A stretch of DNA of 64,000 nt from Anoplopoma fimbria (lineage: Eukaryota; Chordata; Actinopteri; Perciformes; Anoplopomatidae): positions 18,584,384-18,648,383 of the forward strand of contig NC_072458.1 in assembly GCF_027596085.1 (NCBI RefSeq). Reading direction: 5' to 3'. The notes under the pieces were generated by a model, which had not been told where the DNA came from, made no database searches, and saw only the letters and a program-made list of their open reading frames with translations. Positions 1 through 10,358 of the stretch are shown in pieces. Numbering within the stretch: the first letter of the stretch is position 1; the number at the start of each line of letters is the position of its first letter. The position numbers were made by a program, and so were the translations under genes.

Positions 1-660
1 GATAAACACTGTTTAGTAGACCTAAAGGCCCTAAACCCTTGTGTTTTATTATCACCGATAATATTAGTTCTTGGATGTCATTTATTTAAACATTTATATA
101 ATTATTATATTCCTTTATTGATCCCCATGGGGGAAATTCAAGTGTTGCAGCAGCTCAACTACACAGACAATAAATACACATACTATATAACTACACAGAC
201 AATAAATACACATACTATACAACTACACAGACAATAAATACACATACTATACAACTACACAGACAATAAATACACATACTATACAACTACACAGACAATA
301 AATAAATACTATACAATATAAATACAAATAAATTTATATAATATATAAATAAACATACCTGAAGGTAGTGTAATCTCTAAATCATACTTTACATTTTAGA
401 AATTGAAAAACTGACCCAACAGTCCAAACATCAGTTCCATAAATCGCCCTTGAATGTAGCATTGTCTTAGTTTCTCTTTCTAATCATCTCACATGTGAAT
501 GTTTATTCTAATAAACACCAAAACGCCCTAAACCCTTGTGTTTTATTATCACCCATAATGTTAAGGAGTTATTTCAACAGACTTGATAATGAAATAAATT
601 AATAGAAAGCGTGATTAAAGTCAAATAAGTCAAATAAGAGTAGGCTTCTTACCGGAGTTG
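1..660. repeat. Duplicated non-coding flank of the local gene family
   Basis: Bases 1-120 are almost identical to 14681-14800, and a shorter stretch recurs near 24320. The stretch about 430-560 also matches the region around 14630-14720 and 24250-24350. The segment is AT-rich and has no supported coding sequence. It is one of three copies of the upstream flank of the minus-strand family described below. Confidence 0.7.
157..314. repeat. 32-bp tandem repeat, about 4.5 units
   Basis: A 32-bp unit starting aactacacagac repeats head to tail with almost no divergence; the last unit is degenerate. It lies inside the duplicated flank but is missing from the copies at 14.7 and 24.3 kb, so it expanded locally. 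Confidence 0.85.
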
Positions 661-740
661 AACAGTGGATCGAGTCCCTTGTTGTCTTCACGGAAATAAT
701 TCTGTGACGTTTCATTCCATGTTCAGTGCGACACTCACCA
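653..740 (-). other. Putative first exon of a family copy (mostly outside window)
   Basis: On the minus strand a segment ending TTCAACTCCG is followed by a GTAAGA donor at position 652. The same donor-flanked segment recurs at 15512 and 24642, upstream of family copies II and III. No convincing reading frame is shared by the three copies, so a 5' untranslated exon is the simplest reading. Its 5' limit is a guess. The remainder of this copy would lie to the left of the window. Confidence 0.3.
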
Positions 741-960
741 CTCCCTACTCACTTGCTGCCTTCAAGTGCACATCGGACATTGCAGTTACAAAAGCTATGT
801 GTTTTGAACGGGGACTATAACAAACAGGAGCTCTGTTGTACTGGTAGTTTCTATGTTTTTCCTTCATAAATAAGTGTAAGTAAAAGGGAGGTTACGTTTC
901 ATAATTTAAATGCACTTATGTAACCCGTTCATAGTTTATTTTATTTGCACAATTGAAAAA

Positions 961-1650
961 TATAAAAAACACATTTACATTTACATTGCATTACATTACA
1001 TTACAGTCATTTAGCAGACGCTTTTATCCAAAGAGACTTACAATAAGTGTATTCAACATAGGTATTCAAGAGAACTACTAGTCACCAGAAGTCATAAGTG
1101 CATCTCCTTTCTTAAACAAGCATCTAAGAGCATAAACCAGAGCAAAAGTACAGAAACAAACTAATACGAATACAATAAGTGCAACAGACTGATATGAATA
1201 CAATAAGTGCAACAAACTAATACGAATACAATAAGTGCAATAAGTGCAACAAACTAATATGAATACAATAAGTGCAACAATACAATAATACGAATACAAT
1301 AAATGCAACAAATAATGAATACAATAATAAATGCAACAAACTAATATGAATACAATAAGTGCAACAAACTAATACGAATACAAAATGCAACAAACTGATA
1401 TGAATACAACAAATGCAACAGATATGAATACAATAAGTGCAACAAACTAATATGAATACAATAAGTGCAACAAACTAATACGAATACAATAAGTGCAACA
1501 AACTGATACGAATACAATAAATGCAACAAACTGATATGAATACAATAAATGCAACAGACTAATATGAATACAATAAGTGCTAAGAGGAAGGCTCAGGGTA
1601 GCACTTCTTGAAGAGGTGATAAATGATATTACAGTGCAGGAAGAGGCAGA
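961..1650 (-). mobile_element. L2-type LINE 3' end with expanded 28-bp tandem array
   Basis: Read on the minus strand, bases 1640-1595 encode the last residues of an L2 ORF2 (HLFKKCYPEPSS then stop). Next come about 15 units of a 28-bp repeat (core gcacttattgtattcgtat), 1580-1140. Then a conserved 3' module ends in GATAAAAGCGTCTGCTAAATG and a short TAATG-type tail (about 1020-975). The 3' module and tail are typical of fish L2/UnaL2-like LINEs. The 5' part is truncated. Long ORFs through the array are repeat artefacts. Confidence 0.8.
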
Positions 1651-2040
1651 AAGCCCACTGGGCTTATTTGAAGCTTCCACCTATATAATATTTAAAAAAA
1701 ATCACAATACTATAACGGATACAAAAAGAAAATATACATATGGTATGAAATATTGTTGAAAAAGCATTTTTACAAGATATGATTTATAATAACAATACAT
1801 TATCATTTCATCACTCTCAATTCATTTAAATGCATCTTTCCAACCCATGCATCACTGTCAATTTCCACAACTGCACATATGGGCCACATCTGTGGAAATC
1901 GCAGCATTATTCGTTGTGTTTTCACTTCCAGGTGCCACGTTATGTCTGAGGATAATCCTACGTGTGTTAATTCAGACATTTCAGCGTGTCTGTGAAGGCA
2001 ACAGAAAATGTGACGCAGACGTTTTATCTGGCGGATAACA

Positions 2041-2720
2041 ACTGTCTGCGCATGCGTACTGTTTAAATTGAGAAGCTTGCTTCACATACATTTAATGAGG
2101 AAATCAAAGGATCTGTTTTAAAATAATTCACTTGACATTTAGTCACTAAATTAAAAACAGGAACAGAGTTTATATATTTTAACCCTAAACCACCCAACTT
2201 TCCTGAATGTTTGTACACATTTATGTGAAATATAACAAAAGCATAAAATGTAGATTTTCTAGTTAGTTATTTATATATATTGTCAGTATATCAATTTTTT
2301 TAAATTATATTGAATTTTCTATTGGATCACCCAGACACATGAATTTGCTTTAATGCCGTAATAAGAAAGTTTCTGAGCTAAAGTTCAGTTATTACCCACT
2401 TTCCTTTTCCTGATCTGGTTCTTGGTCTAGGATATCACATGATTAGGATTGTTATAGAATCCACTAAATTGGTATTTGTATTTTGTAGATTTTTAAACTG
2501 AGAGTGTGAGTTGTGGGGAATTCACAGAAAGCAAAAAAGTTGGACAAAATAAAATGGTTTTATAAGAACCAGTTTCTCAAACATCCACTAGATGTCAGTC
2601 TCATCTAAAAATGGTAAATTACCTCTTTGACTTTATTTTTACTTGCTAAAAGAAGCACACAATCAAAGCTACACCATTTCAGATACATGTAGGTATATTT
2701 TAATGAAGTGTGTGTGTGTG
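2041..2720. repeat. Diverged duplicate of the rpl14 3' flank
   Basis: About 2065-2260 matches 33399-33600 and 2390-2720 matches 33930-34240 (shared landmarks: aaaccacccaactttcctgaa, ctttccttttcctgatctgg, acatccactagatg). The intervening stretch at 33615-33930 is mostly absent here. Immediately left, 2044-2063 carries ctgcgcatgcgtactgt, which otherwise occurs in the rpl14 promoter at 28048. The segment thus joins an rpl14 promoter motif to rpl14 downstream sequence with no gene between. Confidence 0.75.
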
Positions 2721-2899
2721 AATGCACACTACTACTTTGTAAATCAACACGCCTCCAGCACCTTGAAACAGTTACACAACTCGTCTCCTTTAAAGCATGC
2801 ACGACTGGTTTTCACATTCAAAGAGATATCATTTTGTATTTTGAGAGGCATTAGGTCAAAGAAGCAGTATATTAAAAAAAAATCAGTAATCAGACATAC

Positions 2900-3501
2900 C
2901 TCATCCAGTAAAGCTGTAGGGTGATCTGAAGGGTGATAGAGATCCAACATTTTATCGATAAGCAATAAAGCATTCCTAATGAAAAGTTTGTCCTCTGTCA
3001 GAAATTCTTCTTCAAATGTTTTCAGAGGATTAAAAAGCATAATGCAACAATAAGGTTGTACTTAAAAACAAATATATTTAAATAAATAGGCTACTCATCT
3101 GTAATTGATAAAGTACCACTATTACTACAATATACATTACTCAATTAAAATCATATTTCCAGTTGTATTATGATTAGTGAACCAACAACTATATGTTTTC
3201 CAACAATGTACAAACGGCCACTATTATTATCAAAAACTAATTTAATAGACTTTTTTACCTTCAACTAACTGAACACTGTTTAGTTTCAGATGTTGTAATG
3301 ACTTTGTGAATAATAATACCCGGGTTTACTCACCTGGGTATTTGCTCATGAGCAGCCTGATGCAATCAGAAATAAAACACAACACGTTACAACAATTACA
3401 CATTTCACTGACAACAGCATTGAAATTAGCAATTTAGAATTTAATTATAATGATATCAAATATTGGCAAAGGAAAGCACTTAAAAAGTAGCTACTCGCCA
3501 T
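2900..3501 (-). pseudogene. 5' fragment of a second deaminase-like gene copy
   Basis: Three exons of the gene at 4557-6239 are recognisable. They are a start codon exon ending at ATG (3501-3499), a 23-nt exon (3356-3334, AAHEQIP-R), and a third exon ending at 2900 (about FLTEDKLFIRNALLLIDKM... to LLDE) with a GTATGT donor. Lesions are visible. The donor after the ATG reads GCGAGT instead of GTGAGT. The polypyrimidine tract and AG acceptor of exon 3, present at 5738-5765 in the other copy, are deleted here. The downstream exons B and C of the intact copy are absent to the left. This is a truncated duplicate, most likely non-functional. Sequence identity with 5530-6540 extends through introns and flanks (about 2820-3800). 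Confidence 0.65.
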
Positions 3502-3869
3502 TGTTAAGTCGTCAGTAATTTAAATAGAAAGAAGAAAATGAAGCCCTATACATCCGGATTCTAAATACCACTCATCGGTTTTTTTTCATGATATAAAGAG
3601 AATGGGGAGGGATTTATTGAAAAGTTTAAATGTTTCACTGTAAAGTCATAGTACTGGTTTCAATATGTAACTTTGCAAATAGAAAAATATGAATAGCGAA
3701 AAGGCTTTTTTGCACCGGAAACATGATCTTGATTTCAGGCGTGGTGTCCCCTAACAGCAGCAAAGATTTCGCTGAACTGAACTGAGTAGAAATGGAAAAC
3801 TCAGCATAGTGGCTAAAACTTTATGAAAAACATATTTTTTTGTGTTTTGGAAACAATCAAAATATGTAG

Positions 3870-4092
3870 ATGTAGATTCAATAATAATCATAATAATCAA
3901 TGATTATTATGATATTATGATTATATGATTATATGATTGTATGATGTATGTGATTATTATGATTATTAATTTTATTATAATTATTCATTATTATTAGTAT
4001 TATACATATCATTATATTATTAATGTTATTATTATTACTAATAATAATAATAATAATTATTATTATTATTATTACAGAGCCTGTTACATTCT
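3870..4092. repeat. AT-rich ATT/AAT trinucleotide tract
   Basis: Degenerate ATT and AAT runs with no coding signal, leading into the palindrome that starts at 4093. ORFs through here are low-complexity asparagine/isoleucine strings and are discarded. Confidence 0.7.
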
Positions 4093-4142
4093 GACAGCAG
4101 AATGTTGGGTTATGCTTCACAAGAATAATAAATAATAATAAC

Positions 4143-4173
<31 letters not shown>

Positions 4174-4234
4174 CTACTATTATTATTGTTAATATTTATT
4201 ATTCTTGTGAAGCATTCCCCAACATTCTGCTGTC
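4093..4234. repeat. 142-bp near-perfect palindrome (fold-back)
   Basis: The left arm starts gacagcagaatgttggg and the right arm ends with its reverse complement cccaacattctgctgtc. The arms are about 70 nt and differ by two substitutions and a 3-nt indel. The centre is an AAT/ATT repeat. The unit would form a long hairpin. It has no transposase and no clear target duplication; it may be a fold-back MITE or a local inverted duplication. Confidence 0.85.
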
Positions 4235-4556
4235 ACCCCGTATATATCATGTGGTATATTCTGTTAAAGTATCACTTCTTTAGATGAGATTCCAGAAACA
4301 AAACCAAAACAAATGATTAATCTTTGTGATTTTATTGTGGATAACATGATCAATACAGGAAGTTTTGTATCTTCTGCCTGCTTTGCATTCAGACAGTTGA
4401 CAACCACAAATTAATTAATATCTTTACTGTTTGTAAATAACTTGAGCATTAACAAGGAGCGTTGAAAAGAATATATACATTGACAGCTCGGGGCTGATTA
4501 AGCGTCAATGCATGTTGTGATCATCTATTCAATCATTTCCCCTTTTGAGATCAAAC

Positions 4557-6239
4557 TCATTGAGGGGGGTAGAAATTTTGATCCCATGGGAAACCCTTAT
4601 GCAACAGCCAATTCCTGAGATCTGTCCTAACCAGCCTTTCAACCTTCGCCCTCTTCAGATCTGAGTACTCTTCAGATGTTGGTCGTGCCTGCTCTTTGAC
4701 GTCATCCACATTTTTAAACAAGTTGCTCAAACTTTCAACTTCGGCACAATTGCCATAGACCGACTCAGCAGTTTCACTTGTTGTCAAACCAAACAAATTA
4801 CCACATGATCTGCAAGGAGGCTTTTCATTTTCCTCAAAGAGGCTAAACGCCTGGCACCTGACATTACTTGGAAGTACGATGGTTCCATCAAAATCTGGTT
4901 TCTTTTCCTTGTTTGGAAGGTAGGTCATCACTGCACCAGCTACATGACTGTCCCAGCCACCAAGACAGGACGCAGCATACATGATCCGCCTAGGATGTGA
5001 AGCGGAATTGGAGACTCCATAGTACTTGACTGGACTTTCGATCTCTGTTTTGTGAGAGACACAGATGGTGGAGGGGACCAGATCCGTTGATTCACCAAGC
5101 TCCAGGTCAGTGATGAGCGTTCGCAGGCCATGTATGATTTGGGTTTCATTCTCTCGTCCAATCAGGTGGACAATCTGCAAGCAATCAGGCATTTTATCAA
5201 TGCTGTATCATTTACTGAGTCATGCTTTGTTTACTTTAATTATAAACTGTAATATATTACGATGTCTACATGAAGTATCAATTATATGCAGCTTTAGGAA
5301 GAGGAATTGAATCATCTTTTGACAAACTATAATCCTACCATGTCTAGCACACATGAAAATGGACCCCGCCTGGGTAGCCTAGAGGAGAAGAGTTCAAAAG
5401 GCCGAGGGAAGACGTCCTTCAACTTATTTAACATCTCGACATCAGTCAGAATATTTTCTGGTGAAAATGTTGGATTGCGGATTTTTGCGCAAAAGAAGAT
5501 GCTGTGAAGAAACTGTGGAGACGAAACACATTCAAAGAGATATCATTTTATTTTTTGAGAGGCATTGGGTTAAAAGAAGCAGTAAATTAAAAAATTAAAA
5601 AAACAGGATTCAGACATACCTCATCCACTAAAGCTTTAGCGTGATCTGAAGGACGTTCATTGAGTGTCACCATTTTATCGATAAGCAATAAAGCATTCCT
5701 TCTGAAAAGTTTTTCCTCTTTCAGAAATCTTTCTTTTCTAAAATTAAAAAAAACCATTTGAAAAATCAAATGTTTTCAGAGGATTAAAAAGCATAATGCA
5801 ACAATAAGGTTGTAATTAAATAAATAGGCTACTCATCTATAATTGATAAAGTAACACTATTACTACAATACACATTACTCATTTAAAATCATATTTCCAG
5901 TTGTATTATGATTAGTAAACCAACAACTATATGTTTTCCAACAATGTACAAACTGCCACCATTATTATCAAAAACTAATTTAATAGTCACCCAAGATTTC
6001 ACTTTTTTACCTTCAACTAACTGAACAGTTTAGTTTCAGATGTTGTAATGACTTTGTGAATCAGTTCACTCACCTGGTTATCTCTGGATCAGCCTGAAGC
6101 AATCAGAAATTAAACACAATACGTTACAACAATTACACATTTAACTGACAACAGAAGTTAAATTAGCAATGTAGAATTTAATCATAATGACATTAAATAT
6201 TGGCAAAAGGAAAGCTCTTAAGAAGCAGCTACTCACCAT
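4557..6239 (-). CDS. Deaminase-fold-like protein, multi-exon (possibly decayed)
   Basis: Exons on the minus strand: 6239-6237 (ATG only, GTGAGT donor), 6093-6074 (ADPEIT-R), 5737-5620 (exon A, KERFLKEEKLFRRN... to LVDE), 5501-5339 (exon B, KIRNPTFSPENIL... to VLDM), 5174-4557 (exon C, 205 codons and stop). All junctions have AG/GT signals. The predicted length is about 306 aa. Exon C carries WDSHVAGAVMTYLP (residues about 74-87 of the exon) and, after a predicted strand, KPPCRSCGNLFGL (118-130). The layout resembles the HxE...PCxxC zinc site of AID/APOBEC-like and bacterial-toxin-derived deaminases. The usual catalytic Glu is not there (H-V-A-G). Exon A ends in phase 0, but exon B's open frame needs two incoming bases, so either a 1-nt lesion exists, a micro-exon was missed, or the gene is a recent pseudogene. 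No signal peptide is visible. The family assignment is inference from motif spacing; exon structure is the stronger claim. Confidence 0.5.
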
Positions 6240-6929
6240 TGTTAAGTCGTCAGTAATTTAAACAGAAAGAAAGAAATGAAGCCCTATACATCCAGATTCT
6301 AACCACCACTCCTTGTTTATTTCCATGATGTAAAGAGAATGGGGAGGGATTTATAGAGAAGTTTAAATGTTTTACTGGAATGTCATAATACTGGTTTGTT
6401 CACAACTGGACAAACTTGTTTTTTATAAATATGCCAATAGAAACATATGAATAGCGAAAAGGCTTTCTTGCATAGATGTTGATTTTAGGCGTGGTGTCCC
6501 ATAACAGCAGCCAACAATTTGCTTTGAGAGTAGGATCGGAAAACCCGCTCATGTCTTATCAACTTATGTAACCATCAGAGTAAAAGGAAGAAATGTGGGT
6601 TCTGCTTCACATGTTTAATGACTATAACTCAGCATTCTTTTTTTATGTTTTGTTGTTTTGGGAATATTTAAATGAGTATGTTGTTCCCTGTTTATCTATT
6701 GTTTGTGTCGTCTGGATGTATCTTGTGATGTTTTCTGAGCCTCTGAATTCAGCCACAACTTCCTCATAATTGTGTGGTTTGCAAATGTTCGTTTCAGCCT
6801 CCCCACACAGAATAAAATTTTCTCACGATCATGTCTAGAAAAATATTTTTATTTGTTACAGTAGACAAGGAGAAAGTGCATGCTGGTCGTATACCTGCCT
6901 ACTCCTATATATAACTGCAGGTGCCCACA
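5530..6929 (-). repeat. Leader/intron/promoter block, shared with 2820-3800 and 11850-12950
   Basis: Beyond the exons, the introns and upstream DNA of the deaminase-like gene match two other places: 2820-3800 (diverged) and 11850-12950 (close). Bases 6260-6929 upstream of the start exon hold no gene; they include the putative promoter and end at the Rex3 insertion point. Confidence 0.7.
6922..6929. repeat. Rex3 target site duplication, left copy
   Basis: TGCCCACA occurs on both sides of the element (here and at 10212-10219) and once at the empty paralogous site (12943-12950). Confidence 0.85.
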
Positions 6930-9860
6930 TCCATCCATCCATCCATTTCCTTCCGCTTATCCGGGGCCGGGTCGCGGGGCAGCAAGCTAAGGAGGGTCCT
7001 CCAGACGTCCTTCTCCCCAGCAACACTTTCCAGCTCCTCCTGGGGAACCCCGAGGCGTTCCCAGGCCAGACGAGATATATAATCTCTCCAGTGTGTTCTG
7101 GGTCTACCCCGGGGCCTCTTACCAGTTGGACGTGCCTGGAAAACCTCTAAAGGGAGGCGTCCAGGAGGCATCCTGATCAGATGCCCGAGCCACCTCAGCT
7201 GGCCCCTTTCGACGCGAAGGAGCAGCGGCTCTACTCCGAGCTCCCTCCGGATGTCTGAGCTCCTCACCCTATCTCTAAGGCTGAGCCCAGCCACCCTACG
7301 AAGGAAGCTCATTTCGGCCGCTTGTATTCGCGATCTCATTCTTTCGGTCACTACCCAAAGCTCATGACCATAGGTGAGGGTTGGAACGTAGATGGACTGG
7401 TAAATCGAGAGCTTTGCCTTTCGGCTCAGCTCCTTCTTCACCAAAACGGTCCGGTACAACGCCCGCATCACTGCTGACGCTGCACCGAACCGCCTGTCCA
7501 TCTCCCGCTCCATTTTACCCTCACTCGTGAATAAGATCCCGAGATACTTGAACTCCCTCGCTTGGGGCAGTGACTCACTCCCAACCCAGAGGGTGCAATC
7601 CACCGTTTTCCGGAAGAGAACCATGGCCTCAGACTTGGAGGTACTGACTCTCATCCCGACCGCTTCACACTCGGCTGTGAACCGCCCCAGTGCGTGCTGA
7701 AGGTCACGTTCTGAAGAAGCCAACAGAACCACATCATCTGCAAAAAGCAGGGATGCGATTCTGAGGTCCCCAAACCGGAAACTCTCCTCCCCCGGCTGCG
7801 CCTTGAAATCCTGTCCATGAAAATCACAAACAGGATTGGTGACAATGGGCAGCCCTGGCGGAGGCCAACACGCACTGGGAACAAGCTCGACTTTGTGCCG
7901 AGTATCCGGACACAGCTCTCACTTTGGTCATACAAGGACCGAATGGCTCGTAGTAACGAACCAGGTACCCCATATTCCCGCAGTACCCCACACAGGACTC
8001 CCCGAGGGACACGGTCGAAGGCCTTCTCCAAGTCCACAAAACACATGTAGACTGGATGAGCAAACTCCCATGCACCCTCCAACAGACCTGCAAGGGTAAA
8101 GAGTTGGTCCGCTGTTCCACGTCCAGGACGGAATCCGCATTGCTCCTCCTGAATCTGAGGTTCGACAATCGGACGGAGCCTCCTTTCCAGCACCCTGGAG
8201 TAAACTTTCCCGGGGAGGCTGAGCAGTGTGATACCCCTATAATTGGAGCACACTCTCCGGTCCCCCTTTTGAAAATGGGAACCACCACCCCGGTCTGCCA
8301 CTCCACAGGCACTGTACCCGACTTCCACGCGACAGTGAAGAGACGTGTCAACCAAGACAGCCCAACAATGTCCAGAGCCTTTAGCATCTCCGGTCGAATC
8401 TCATCCACTCCTGGCGCTTTGCCGCTGAAGAGCTTTTTAACTACCTCAACGACCTCCGCCAGGCATATGGACGAGACTTCCCTGAGTCTTCAGACTCTGC
8501 CTCTTCCACAGAGGACGTGTTGGTCGGGTTCAGGAGTTCCTCAAAGTGTTCTTTCCACCGCTCGACAATATCCCCAGTCCGGGTCTGCAGTTCTCCCCCT
8601 GCTGAGCACAGCCTGAGAAAAGCCCTGTTTCCCCTTTCTGAGTCGTCTCACGGTTTGCCAGAACTTCCTTGAGGCCATTCGAAAGTCCTTCTCCATGGCC
8701 TCGCCAAACTCCTCCCACACCCGGGTTTTTGCCTCAGCAACCGCCGCAGCTGCAGCCCTTCTGGCCAACCGGTACCTGCCTGCTGATTCAGGAGACCCTC
8801 GGCCAACCAAGCCCGAAAGGCCTCCTTCTTCAGCTTGACGGCCTCCTTCACCGCTGGTGTCCACCAGCGGGTTCTTGGATTGCCGCCACGACAGGCACCG
8901 ATCGCCTTCCGACCACAACTCCTAGCAGCAGCTTCCACAATGGAGGATTTGAACATGGCCCACTCGGATTCCATGTCCCCAGCCTCCCCGGGATGCACGA
9001 GAAATTGTTCCGGAGGTGGGAGTTGAAGACCTTGCGGACAGGATCCTCAGCCAGACGTTCCCAGTTCACCCTCACTACACGTTTGGGTTTACCGGGTCTG
9101 TCCGGCAGCCTCCCCGCCACCTGATCCAACTCACCACCAGGTGGTGATCAGTTGACAGCTCTGCTCCTCTCTTCACCCGAGTGTCCAAGACATACGGCCG
9201 CAGGTCTGATGACACAACTACAAAGTCGATCATAGACCTTTGGCCTAGGGTGTTCTGGTACCAAGTACACTTATGAACCTCCCTATGCTCAAACATGGTG
9301 TTTGTTATGGACAGTCCATGACTAGCACAGAAGTCCAACAACAAAGCACCACTCGGGTTCAGATCGGGCAGGCCGTTCCTCCCAATCACACCCCTCCAGG
9401 TTTCTCCGTCGTTACCCACGTGAGCGTTGAAGTCTCCCAGAAGAACTATGGAGTCCCCAGTCGGCGCCCTTTCCAGAACACCACCCAAGGACTCCAAGAA
9501 GGCCGCGTACTCCGAACTGCCGTTTGGTGCATAGGCACAAACGACAGTCAGAGACTTTCCTCCTGCGATTCCCAGTCGCAGAGAGGCGACCCTCTCATTC
9601 TCCGGGGAGAACTCCAGAACAGCGGCGCTCAGCCGGGGGCTTGTGAGTATCCCCACACCCGCCCGGCGCCTCTCACCCTGGGCAACTCCGGAAAAGGAAA
9701 AAGTCCAGCCCCTCTCCAGGAGTTTGGTTCCAGAACCGGTGCTATGCGTGGAGGTGAGCCCAACTATATCTAGCTGGTAGCGTTCCACCTCCCGCACCAG
9801 CTCCGGTTCCTTCCCCGCCAGAGAGGTGACATTCCACGTCCCTAGAGCTAGTCTGTGATG
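6930..9860 (-). pseudogene. Rex3 endonuclease/reverse transcriptase ORF, frameshifted
   Basis: Endonuclease reading runs from [10 protein letters not shown] (about 9843) to about 9130. A middle linker is spread over two frames (9000-8530). RT fingers/palm are in one frame (8355 to about 7790), and FADD plus the thumb/C-terminal region in another (about 7755-6935). All catalytic motifs survive, so the disabling changes are frameshifts rather than loss of domains, which fits a fairly young insertion. Confidence 0.8.
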
Positions 9861-10211
9861 CCGGGGTCAGCACGCCCAGGTTTCCGCCCCAGCCTGCCGC
9901 CCAGCTCACATTGCACCCGACCCCAATGCCTATCCCTGCGGGTGGTGGGCCCACAGGGTGGCGGCACGATGTAGCTTTTTCGGGCTGGGCCCGGCCGGGC
10001 CCCATGTGCCAAGGCCCGGCCACCAGACGCCGCCGGCGAGCTCCCCTACCAGGTCTGGCTCCAGGAGGGTGCCCCGGTTTCCCTATTCCGGGCGAGGTGC
10101 CACAACCTTGCATCGTCCGATTCATTGAGGTTTGGTGAATCGCTCTTAGTCTGACCCCTCCCCGAGACCACTTCGATAAGGTGGCGATTCATTGGATGAA
10201 TTGGGTAACAC
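6930..10211 (-). mobile_element. Rex3-like (RTE clade) LINE, near full length, inactive
   Basis: The element reads on the minus strand. Its 3' end is a GATG tandem tail at 6930-6946, diagnostic of fish Rex3/RTE elements. An apurinic-type endonuclease is encoded at about 9860-9130 ([10 protein letters not shown], then STDHHL). A reverse transcriptase follows at about 8355-7000, with FVDLEKAFDRVP, GLRQGCPLSPILF and FADD (FADD near 7737-7748) and a conserved C-terminal region ending DGWMD over the tail. The frame is broken at least between endonuclease and RT and again just before FADD (about 7785), so no complete protein is made. The 5' part (9860-10190) is GC-rich. The element is flanked by an 8-bp duplication and has a 15-nt target-derived filler at its 5' end. 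Confidence 0.9.
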
Positions 10212-10219
10212 TGCCCACA
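10212..10219. repeat. Rex3 target site duplication, right copy
   Basis: TGCCCACA, identical to 6922-6929. It forms the loop of a 15-bp inverted repeat (10197-10211 with 10220-10234). Confidence 0.85.
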
Positions 10220-10358
10220 GTGTTACCCAATTCAAAATAAATTACCAAACCCAAAACTAAGTATATAATTAAACAAAACGAATGATCATCAATATAAAAA
10301 TACAAATCTTAATATATCAAATTTCAACAACTCCAGTGATCGTGTTTTGTCGTATAGA
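10220..10358. other. Short AT-rich spacer, no feature seen
   Basis: Matches 12951-13080 of the second unit closely. It contains the 3' untranslated region of copy I and nothing else that I can support. Confidence 0.5.

Noticed and set aside
157..314. Regularly spaced repeats (also 18275-18425) resembling a CRISPR array
   Set aside because: Repeats are head-to-tail with no unique spacers, in a vertebrate genome.
1078..1680. Repetitive ORFs such as LLHLLYSYQFVAL
   Set aside because: They are the 28-bp tail array of an L2 LINE, not genes.
8056..9773. Plus-strand ORFs of 150-186 codons in the 8-10 kb region
   Set aside because: They are antisense shadows of the Rex3 endonuclease/RT on the minus strand.
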